DNA from: Armatimonadota bacterium
GTDB taxonomy: Bacteria > Armatimonadota > Zipacnadia > Zipacnadales > JABUFB01
Reading direction: 5' to 3'
Assembly: GCA_013314775.1 (NCBI GenBank)
Contig: JABUFB010000008.1
Coordinates: 558,001 to 622,000 of the forward strand
Length of the DNA stretch: 64,000 bases
Positions 54,601 to 61,236 of this stretch are shown here, piece after piece (the first letter of the stretch is position 1; each line of letters begins with the position of its first letter). The notes under the pieces are model-generated. The model saw only the letters and a list, made by a program, of their open reading frames with translations. It was not told where the DNA came from and did no database searches. The translations under genes and the position numbers were made by a program.

Positions 54601-55703
54601 AGGAGGGTCCAGTTACCCTCAGGGGCGTTCCAGGTCACCCTGCCTTCAGGGTCCATGCTGGCGCTGATGTCCCGGATGTCTTCGGAGGCAATGATCGCTT
54701 CCCGGCCGAGATCAACCGTGTCAAAGGGCGGGTTGTGGCTCACGTTGAAGCCGGCTTTGCCTGCCCAGTTGCTGATGCGGTAACCGGCGCTCAGCGCAAT
54801 TTCCCCCAAAGCCACCGATCTCGATGCGCCGGGGAACACGATTCGGAAGAGGCGGCCTGTGACCGGCGCGAAACCCACACACGACGGCGCGCGCAACAGG
54901 CCGGGGTCGCCGATGCCCAGCCGAGTGACAGGCCTGAAAGCTCCGTCCTCGTCAGCCACCTGCAGCTCAACGGTCAGTCCCGCACGTCCTGGCGCTGCCC
55001 AGACAGTGAGTGACCGCGCTGTGAAGGGCTCGGGGTACTCAAAGATGATGCCCTTCTGATCGCCCCCTTGGCGCAAGTTCAAGCTCGCGACTGAACCGGG
55101 GTTGCCGTCAACGAGGCGGTCACCCTGGAAACCCTCCTGGTCGGCGCTGATCGTGGGCTTGAGGGAGGCCATCGCAGCTTCGGCCGGGGGAGTCGGGTAG
55201 GCCAAAAGGGCGATATCCCTGTAGAACCCGCGCCGGGTCTCCGGCTGCTTCATTTGCACCTGGACCTGCCCAGGTCCCTGCACGGCAGCGTCGGTGAAGA
55301 CCAGCATTTTCATGGCATGCTCAGGGGTCACCCACGGGCCGCCGCTGCTGGACCAGCCGGCGCAGTTGTGGATGCACAGCTCCATTCCCACCCGGTCCGC
55401 TTCAGTGACTGCGTGTTTGACGAGAGCGCGCCACTCGGGGGTGTTGTACTCCACCGGCCCCGGCGGAATACCGTGGCTGACCTCAAACATCTGAGCACCG
55501 CCCACGCCGACCCGCGCCATCTCCTCGAGGTCACGGGTGATGCCGGTCTTCGTGGCATTCCCGTGCATCCAGTGCCACCAGGTGTGAGGCTTTGCAGAGT
55601 TGGGCGGGTGCACAAACCCCGCGGTGAGCTCCGCGGGAGTTGGGTCTCCCCAGGCGCAGATGCAGACCAGCAATGCGAGCAGCATGGCGCAGGTTCGAGA
55701 CAC
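51687..55703 (-). CDS. GH106 family alpha-L-rhamnosidase-like secreted enzyme
   Basis: A 1338-residue protein with a GTG start at 55703 after GAGGTG; a signal peptide (MLLALLVCICAWG) follows. The opening HPPNSAKPHTWWHWMHGN and ITRDLEEMARVGVGGAQMFE is the hallmark of GH106. ILIDSYEVDCQNW and MLSVEPYGNAGFNE carry acidic residues suited to catalysis. The C-terminal part holds two copies of a 90-residue module (about residues 918-1099) and ends with a GH2-like sugar-binding jelly roll (VKLELGQVREIARVSVNG). GH106 enzymes release L-rhamnose from rhamnogalacturonans and related glycans. It lies between a heparinase-type lyase and a GH123-like gene on the same strand. Confidence 0.9.
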   Translation of the reverse strand: MSRTCAMLLALLVCICAWGDPTPAELTAGFVHPPNSAKPHTWWHWMHGNATKTGITRDLEEMARVGVGGAQMFEVSHGIPPGPVEYNTPEWRALVKHAVTEADRVGMELCIHNCAGWSSSGGPWVTPEHAMKMLVFTDAAVQGPGQVQVQMKQPETRRGFYRDIALLAYPTPPAEAAMASLKPTISADQEGFQGDRLVDGNPGSVASLNLRQGGDQKGIIFEYPEPFTARSLTVWAAPGRAGLTVELQVADEDGAFRPVTRLGIGDPGLLRAPSCVGFAPVTGRLFRIVFPGASRSVALGEIALSAGYRISNWAGKAGFNVSHNPPFDTVDLGREAIIASEDIRDISASMDPEGRVTWNAPEGNWTLLRMGYTLTGKENHPASDSGRGLECDKMSKEAAEAHFNGMLGKVIQEIGPLAGKVLNNILIDSYEVDCQNWTQKMPEEFQARRGYALWPFLPALTGRVVDSLEQSERFLWDYRQTIGDLFADCYFGHYAELAHRHGMMLSVEPYGNAGFNELISGARGDIPMTEFWVGWGADHSGGKMASSIAHTNGRKFVGAEAFTASPENGRWQNHPFSLKQLGDFIYCGGVNRFIFHRYAQQPWETVRPGMTMGPWGFHFERTNTWWNESPAWLTYLARCQYLLQEGLFYADLCYYQGEGAPAGLPGRSGLRPVPPPGYDYDGCSSEVLLNRMSVKDGHLVLPDGMNYRMLILPDRDTMSLPILEKIASLVRDGATVMGRPPTGAPGLSGYPDADVRVRALAAQLWGPCDGQTVTENRVGKGRIIWGKPLEDVLAEMNVPPDFQYTPLRGDVRIPYIHRVIAGHDIYFVSSQSRRVEAVDCSFRITGRAPQLWDAVTGSMKPAPLWREDHGRTVVSLRFGPADSIFVVFPPESATPPHAVSATLDGRPLVSWRTANLPNLEIRRAVYGVLSMPQQDMVDVTQQVAALVRNGTLTVAATNALAGDPAQNVVKQMRVQYVYNGKPGTITVEENETVRLPRPGEAVEGQEGKLEIKRALYGILPPEGAPEPKPATVDVTEVLAGMVKDNTLSVVAGNQLAGDPAPLIVKQLRVDYSLDGKPYSRTYSENQTISLPEGTESEATRLDVTPAELAVSPDGDVTLTAWQNGDYEIALDTGQTAQESVAEVPEPLQVTGPWQVRFPPNLGAPESATFDKLISWPESDVPGIKYFSGTATYTRTVNVPAGFLGADRRVKLELGQVREIARVSVNGTPLGIFWKPPFEVDVTDVLKPGDNLLEISVTNLWPNRLIGDEQFPEDAEWAGGGPLKAIPEWLAQGQPRPATGRIAFATYKHWHKDSPLLESGLIGPVTLQAGIVVPVSRTP
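52407..52952 (-). repeat. Tandem 90-residue protein repeat inside the GH106 gene
   Basis: Two consecutive units (52683-52952 and 52407-52682) encode matching segments. Both begin L-E-I-[RK]-R-A-[VL]-Y-G, then have V-D-V-T-x-x-[VL], N-x-L-A-G-D-P-A, V-K-Q-[ML]-R-V and E-N-[EQ]-T-[VI]-x-L-P. The DNA copies have diverged, so the duplication is old. Confidence 0.85.
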
Positions 55704-55950
55704 AGTGGTTTCACCTCGGTGATAGGCCCGTGAAGGCACGTGGTCAGAGGCGGACGAACGAGACGCAACAGCCGATCCGAAAGGCGGACAGGCAAATCGC
55801 CTGCTGTTCCGACGGCGAACAGCCGGCGCGGCCGTTGGCCTTCAGCCGCGTGGGGCGGGCGAAACTCCCGCTCCATGCCATACAGCCCGCCCTGTGCAAT
55901 GAGACCGTGAAAGGGCACAACGCCGGGTTTTGCCCCTTCGTCCACGCACA

Positions 55951-58900
55951 TCAGGGCAGCTCGGCCGTGAACGAGAGCCTTTGCGTGACGCCCCCATCCG
56001 CATTGCGAATGACAATGGTCATCTCATCCCGCGTCTCAATGCCCGCGACATTCACCGGCTCGCCCGGCTCGTCGCGCTGGATAATAAGAATGCTGCGGCT
56101 GTCCCCCAGGGAGATCTCCAAGGCGGCAAAGCCGGCATTGGAAGGCAACATTTTCGCGCTCGTAACTCTTGGTTCCTCCCCGGCCGCGATCGGCTCCAGG
56201 ACGAAGGCCATCCGCACCGTTCCGGAACCGCCGGTCTTGTAGATCGCCGTCGGGATAGCCCGCCACGGTCCATTCGCCCATCCCTGCACTGGCGGGTCCT
56301 GCTTGCCTTTCACGATCTCCAGATCAAGCACGGGCGCCGGGGTGATCTGCAGATTGCTCTGGCCTTCGTTGAGGGTGCGAACGACACCCGCTTCGAGAAC
56401 CTGCGCATCCTCAGTGTCCAGGTGGAAAAGCGCTTCGTATGTGTGCTCCCCCTCGTCCGCCGGGTCGAGGGCATCGAGGACCACGAACAGGTCCAGCTTC
56501 TTCAGGTACAGAACGCGGCGGGTGTGGGTGACGTCGATGGCGTTCTTCTCGCCGTAGCCGTCGGAATATATGCCGGCGGCGAAGTCATACTCGGGCGTGG
56601 AGGCCCAGCGCGCGTCATTCTCCGGTGGCGCGTCTCCCCGCCAGGGCTTCGGCCACCAGTACGTCTCGCGCTTTGCCCCGCGGTTCTGATTCTCCCCGTC
56701 TACCATCACCGTATTGTGCCCGTAAGTCTCCAGCACATATCGCCGCCAGCGGGAGCGGTCATACGAGAAGTTTCCGGGGTCCAGGAGATGCTGGCGGCCC
56801 TTGGCCCACAACACGAAATGCAGTTTGTCCTCATGCTGGTGTCCCATGCCGTACGGGCCTGCATCGAACAGGAGGAAGGTGGCATCGGCGTCCCAGCCGG
56901 AGCGCATCACATAATGGCCGCTCCACGGGAATGCGTAGGAAGTCTGCTCGGGTGTCTCGCCCCAGGCGCCGGCGGTGGCGACGAACCGGAAGTCCTCGCG
57001 CTCGGGGAAGAGCTTATAGCCGGTTGTGAGCAGGCCGCGCACGTCGCTATTGCCGGAGTCATTCAGCCCGGGGATCGCGCCGTTGGGCATGGACGCAAAG
57101 AGCAGATAATTGAACATTTTCTCCAGCTTGTCCTGGTAGTCGGCGGGCAGTTCTCCCCGCAGGCCATTCATCTCGGCCATCTCCAAGATATGCGCGAACT
57201 CGGTTACAACCCAGTTGTTGTAACCCGCGGCGAGTTCATACTCCATCCCGTCGGGGTAGACCTCGTCGTCAAGCTGCTTGTAGAGGCGGTCGATGGCGAT
57301 ACGCCGCCAGTCGGCGGCTTCCTTGAACTCGGGGAAGAGCATTCCCGCGGTAAACAGCCCGTTGGACTCGGCGGTGAGCCAGTTCCCGCTGCTGGGCCAT
57401 TTCACGAGATGCCGAGCCTGCTCGCGCACGGATTTCATGATTTCCGCCAGCAGATTCGCGTCGAATGCGGGCGAGCCCATGCACCGGTAGAGCGCCTGCG
57501 GCCAGGTGTCCGCGAGGCGGATCCCGGTGGTCAGCGTCTGCCAGGCGTAGTGCCCCACGCTGTTGCCACTGGACAGCATCGGTCGCGGCATCGCGCTGGT
57601 CCAGTCCAGGATCTGTCGCGCGATCTCCTCGGCATACTTCTCCTGCCCCGTGTTCCAATAGGCTTCGGACAATTGCCGGAAATGGAAGTGCCGGTTGAGC
57701 GCCTCATTCCACAGGTGGGTCCGCGCTTCACCTTCGGTGGGATTAGCGGTCCAGTCGATGCGGTCGCCGAAGGTGATCGTGCCGTGCTCACCGGGCCCCT
57801 TGGTGTAGTCGAACTCGCGCCTGAGTGCTTTTTCGGCGGAGGTCACCTGCGATGGCACGTCCGAGTCCAGCACGACCACAATGCGCGAGCCTGTCGGCTT
57901 CTCGGAGTAAACCCACATTTCCAGCGCATCGTAGTCAGTCCAGTCGTGGGGGATTTTCGTGTTCTTGATGCCAGTGGTCAGCACCTGGTTACTCCACTTG
58001 CCGGAGGCCTCCCCGGACTTGGCACGCTCCGTGGATGCTTCCAGCCCGGACCAGTCATCCGCGCCGGACTCGAAATCGCTCACAACGGTGGTCTTCTCCT
58101 TGCCCACAAGTCGCACGTCGTCGAAGTAGAGGACCGTCCCTGGATCCGGCGTGAGGCCCCAGCCCTTGGCGTTCATGGCGATGTATTGAATCCAGTGCCA
58201 GCCGATGGGCTGCTTACCCTTCCAACCCTCTCCTTCCACCATGGCACGCGGAGTGAGGTCCGCCTTGTCCAGCCGAATCAGCTTCCAGCCTTCCCAGTCC
58301 ACGGTGATGAATGCTGAGTAGTAGTCCCACTGGTCGGGCGCCTTGTCCTCCTCGGGACCGGGCACTTTGACGCCGCGCATCGGGGCGTCGCGCCAGTCGA
58401 AAGTCCAGCGCGGAGTAGTGCGGTTGCGCAGGTGTTCGGCGAGCGCTTCCTTCGCCGCCGCATAGTCCCCGGCCATCACCGACGCCTTCACAGCGGCCAG
58501 CTCCGGGCGCTCCAGATCCAGGCTATCAAACAGGCTCTCATCCGACGGCGGCCACAGGGCCGCGCCGGCTTCCACCGGTTCGACGCCATCCACCACAAGC
58601 ACCGTCTCCGGGTTCACCGTCTGTCCCCAGCCGGAAGCGGTGAGAACGATGCTGTCAATCTTGTTCCAGCCCACCGGCTCCCGTGACCGGCCAAGCTCAT
58701 GCACCGGAAGAACAAGTTCCTTCCAACCGTCCCAATCCACGGTGATCTTGGCCGCGAAGTAATCGGCCCCTTCGCTGGCGGGGTTCTCGGAATTGGCGAT
58801 GACCATGAAGGTGGAGTTGTTCGGTGCTGCCGAGTGCACCCACAGTCGCAGGGCGCCCTTCCCGCTCCAGTCGGCAGGAGGATCGAATGCGCACTGGATG

Positions 58901-59529
58901 CTGGAGGAGACGCGGTGGTCCCAGCGGACTGCGAAGGGCCAGATCTTGCGCGTCTGGTCATCAAGGGTTCCGCCGGTCCAGGCGGTCGCGGGGCCGAACT
59001 CACCCGGGTCCATGACCTGAAGTCTGACATCATCCACGAAACAGGTGACAGCGGCCGTGGAGAAGCTGTGAAGCCAGACGCCCACGCCGGCAGCGCCTTC
59101 CGGGATTGTTGCCGATGCCTGCGCAAACACCCACTCGCCCTGCTTCATGGTAGGGCGCTGGATGGCTGCTTCCGATGGCTGGTTCAAGCGCTTTCCGGCG
59201 GCATCGGTGAAATTGTAGTAGACCCCCAGTCCGTTGGGTTCACCGGTTTCGAGACGCAGCCAGAGGGTCAGGCGCGCGATCTGGCCGGGCCTCGCGGGGA
59301 TCGAGACGGAACGCGCGCTTGAGCCCACTTTCTCATCGGGATCGGTCACTTTCAGGCTCGCGGAACCCGAATGGAACTGATCGGTGACGATGTGTGAAAC
59401 GCCATTATCGGTGAGCGCCCAGAAGTTCGCGGGCTCATCCGGTTCGAATCCGGAAGTGAACTCCTGCGCGGCGAGACAGGGCAGTGTGAGGAGCGGCAGA
59501 AGCAGCAGTGTCAGGGGTTTGGCGAGCAT
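55951..59529 (-). CDS. Secreted heparinase II/III-family polysaccharide lyase
   Basis: A 1192-residue protein with ATG after GGAGG; the signal peptide is PLTLLLLPLLTLPCLAA. Three jelly-roll CBM-like domains (about 25-190, 200-350 and 400-530) precede an alpha/alpha toroid (about 580-840: WNEALNRHFHFRQLSEAYW, YAWQTLTTGIRLADTW). The C-terminal antiparallel sandwich is typical of heparinase II/III (GHYVMRSGWDADATFLLFD, HQHEDKLHFVLWAKG, DPGNFSYDRSRWRRYVLETY and HNTVMVDGENQ). These enzymes eliminate uronate glycans (heparin, alginate, chondroitin) using Tyr and His in the groove; both candidates are visible. Three CBMs are unusual. It is first in the run leading to GH106 and the GH123-like gene. 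Confidence 0.85.
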   Translation of the reverse strand: MLAKPLTLLLLPLLTLPCLAAQEFTSGFEPDEPANFWALTDNGVSHIVTDQFHSGSASLKVTDPDEKVGSSARSVSIPARPGQIARLTLWLRLETGEPNGLGVYYNFTDAAGKRLNQPSEAAIQRPTMKQGEWVFAQASATIPEGAAGVGVWLHSFSTAAVTCFVDDVRLQVMDPGEFGPATAWTGGTLDDQTRKIWPFAVRWDHRVSSSIQCAFDPPADWSGKGALRLWVHSAAPNNSTFMVIANSENPASEGADYFAAKITVDWDGWKELVLPVHELGRSREPVGWNKIDSIVLTASGWGQTVNPETVLVVDGVEPVEAGAALWPPSDESLFDSLDLERPELAAVKASVMAGDYAAAKEALAEHLRNRTTPRWTFDWRDAPMRGVKVPGPEEDKAPDQWDYYSAFITVDWEGWKLIRLDKADLTPRAMVEGEGWKGKQPIGWHWIQYIAMNAKGWGLTPDPGTVLYFDDVRLVGKEKTTVVSDFESGADDWSGLEASTERAKSGEASGKWSNQVLTTGIKNTKIPHDWTDYDALEMWVYSEKPTGSRIVVVLDSDVPSQVTSAEKALRREFDYTKGPGEHGTITFGDRIDWTANPTEGEARTHLWNEALNRHFHFRQLSEAYWNTGQEKYAEEIARQILDWTSAMPRPMLSSGNSVGHYAWQTLTTGIRLADTWPQALYRCMGSPAFDANLLAEIMKSVREQARHLVKWPSSGNWLTAESNGLFTAGMLFPEFKEAADWRRIAIDRLYKQLDDEVYPDGMEYELAAGYNNWVVTEFAHILEMAEMNGLRGELPADYQDKLEKMFNYLLFASMPNGAIPGLNDSGNSDVRGLLTTGYKLFPEREDFRFVATAGAWGETPEQTSYAFPWSGHYVMRSGWDADATFLLFDAGPYGMGHQHEDKLHFVLWAKGRQHLLDPGNFSYDRSRWRRYVLETYGHNTVMVDGENQNRGAKRETYWWPKPWRGDAPPENDARWASTPEYDFAAGIYSDGYGEKNAIDVTHTRRVLYLKKLDLFVVLDALDPADEGEHTYEALFHLDTEDAQVLEAGVVRTLNEGQSNLQITPAPVLDLEIVKGKQDPPVQGWANGPWRAIPTAIYKTGGSGTVRMAFVLEPIAAGEEPRVTSAKMLPSNAGFAALEISLGDSRSILIIQRDEPGEPVNVAGIETRDEMTIVIRNADGGVTQRLSFTAELP

Positions 59530-59706
59530 AGGCGGGGGCCTCCATGAACGAACGTGCTTACTGTCTATGTTCACCGAGCAGGCCGCCAATCCCTGCCATC
59601 AGATGTAGGCGAGGCAAAGAACCCAGGAGAAGGAATGGTTCGATGTACGGCGAAGGCGGCAGCGAGTAATTGCCGCAGACTTGGCCGCAATTGAGGAGGC
59701 ACCCTC

Positions 59707-61038
59707 ATGTCTGTTCTGACATATAGGACCGAAGGACTGCCCGAGATCACCGCAGGCGTCGGCCGGAGCGTCATCACCCCGCCCATCGGCACTTCGCTGG
59801 CAGGGTATTTTCACGACCGAGTCAGCGAGACGGTTCGCGATGATCTCTACTGCAATGCAATCATCTTCCAGGCCGGCGGAGAACGCATTGCTCTGGTATC
59901 GTGCGATCTGATCTCCCTCAACAGGGACATCACCGACCCGGCTAAGGCGCTGATCGAGAAGGCGACGGGACTCAAACCCGAACAGGTGCTCATCTGCTGC
60001 ACCCACACCCATACCGGCCCGGAGACTCGCCGGGGCCGGGTTGTGCCGTGGAACGAGGACTACCTTCAGCGCCTGCCGCAGCTCATCGCCGACGCGGTGA
60101 TTTCGGCCAATGCAGACTACTTCGACGCGGTGCTCTACCCCGGCAGACAGTGCGAGCCTGACCTGGGCAGCATCCGCCTGGGGCGCAAGAAGGACGGGTC
60201 TGAGGTCTTCAGCAAGAGCGAGGTCCTCGGGCCGACGAGTTCGGTGGACCCTGAGGTCATCAGCGTCTTCGTGCGCGACCGTGAGAACCAGGTGCGCGCG
60301 GTGCTGGTCAACTACGCGAACCATGGGGACGTCATCGGCGGCGGTGGTGCGAAGCATATCTCTGCGGACTGGTTCGGCGAAATCTACAGGGTGATTTCTG
60401 CGGTCTATGGAGAGAACGTAATCACGGTGTTCCTCAACGGTGCGTGCGGGGACATCAACCACCACACGTGGAACGCCACGCGCCTGCCCATCTCGGGCGT
60501 GGAGAAGACGGTACAACTCGGGCGAGCCGTTGCCGGGCTTGCAATGAACGCCGGAGAGAAAGCCGAACCCATGGAAGCGGGCGCGTGCGGCCACTTGCTG
60601 AAAGTGGCGAAGATCCCCTACTACACCCGCGAAGAGAAGATGCGGGCAGAAGTTGCGGAACTTCGCACTCGCGAGGAATTGGGGGCTTTCGAGGACTATG
60701 TGGTCCGGGCGTTCGATGACTGGCCCTTCGACAACCAGATCGCGGACGTGACGCTTCAAGTGCTCCGGTTGGGTGACCTGGCATTCGTGGGCCTGCCGGG
60801 TGAGATCTTCACGGACTGGGGCAAGGAAATCAAGAGGTGGTCACCGGCAAGATTCACGCTGATCTGCGAGCTTGCCAATGACTGGTTCGGTTACGTGCCC
60901 ACCACCGACCAGGCCCAGCGCGGCGCGTACGGGGCCAAACCGATCCTTTCGCGCCGTCTGGACGCCGACGGCGGCAGGCAGATGGCCGACCACATCCAGG
61001 TGATGCTGCACGAACTGTGGGATGCGACCAGCGCCTGA
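59707..61038 (+). CDS. Neutral/alkaline ceramidase-like hydrolase
   Basis: A 443-residue protein resembling the N-terminal catalytic domain of neutral ceramidases. It has ITAGVGRSVITPPIGTSLAGY, CTHTHTGPE (zinc-binding His region), NYANHGDVIGG and LNGACGDINHH. GAGGAGG precedes the ATG. There is no signal peptide, and the C-terminal immunoglobulin-like domain of true ceramidases is missing. The protein is therefore probably a cytosolic amide or ester hydrolase of the same fold rather than a secreted ceramidase. Similar genes often accompany carbohydrate genes in Armatimonadota/Planctomycetota-type genomes, by my recollection. It is divergent from the heparinase gene (177 bp apart), where a GCGGCA/TGCCGC dyad lies near the start. 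Confidence 0.8.
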   Translation: MSVLTYRTEGLPEITAGVGRSVITPPIGTSLAGYFHDRVSETVRDDLYCNAIIFQAGGERIALVSCDLISLNRDITDPAKALIEKATGLKPEQVLICCTHTHTGPETRRGRVVPWNEDYLQRLPQLIADAVISANADYFDAVLYPGRQCEPDLGSIRLGRKKDGSEVFSKSEVLGPTSSVDPEVISVFVRDRENQVRAVLVNYANHGDVIGGGGAKHISADWFGEIYRVISAVYGENVITVFLNGACGDINHHTWNATRLPISGVEKTVQLGRAVAGLAMNAGEKAEPMEAGACGHLLKVAKIPYYTREEKMRAEVAELRTREELGAFEDYVVRAFDDWPFDNQIADVTLQVLRLGDLAFVGLPGEIFTDWGKEIKRWSPARFTLICELANDWFGYVPTTDQAQRGAYGAKPILSRRLDADGGRQMADHIQVMLHELWDATSA

Positions 61039-61054
61039 CAACGGGCAGCGGTAA

Positions 61055-61186
61055 CGGCGACACAGGCCGAGGATCGTCGCCCATGAGTCGGCGAAGCGCG
61101 ACGGCGAACGCATGAGCATACCCGACTTCGGCATGCCGCCGGAGAACTGGGCGACGCTGGACGAGACCTTCCCGCTGCAGCCGTGA
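61055..61186 (+). pseudogene. Possible 3' remnant of a Gfo/Idh/MocA-type oxidoreductase
   Basis: After an in-frame stop at 61052, 43 codons run open to the TGA at 61184-61186. They read IVAHESAKRDGERMSIPDFG and then PPENWATLDETFPLQP. The first half resembles the C-terminal helix and strand of Gfo/Idh/MocA dehydrogenases (A-x-E-S-A-R/K-x-G). The rest of such a gene is absent. A 24-codon free-standing ORF from the ATG at 61112 is the alternative. Low confidence. Confidence 0.35.
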
Positions 61187-61194
61187 CGTGGGGC

Positions 61195-61217
61195 CACACC
61201 AGGCCGCGCCTGGTGTG
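61195..61217. terminator. Perfect hairpin between the remnant and the GH2 gene
   Basis: CACACCAGGC and GCCTGGTGTG form a perfect 10-bp stem with a 3-base loop, 8 bp after the remnant stop and 19 bp beyond the GH2 stop on the other strand. There is no T-run. It may serve both directions. Confidence 0.5.
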
Positions 61218-61236
61218 CTCCGAAGCGAGTGCTGGT

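Noticed and set aside
55930-58317. A 795-codon plus-strand open frame inside the heparinase gene
   Set aside because: It is opposite a well-supported lyase with signal peptide and family motifs. The translated sequence is low-complexity, with no signal peptide or fold-like pattern.
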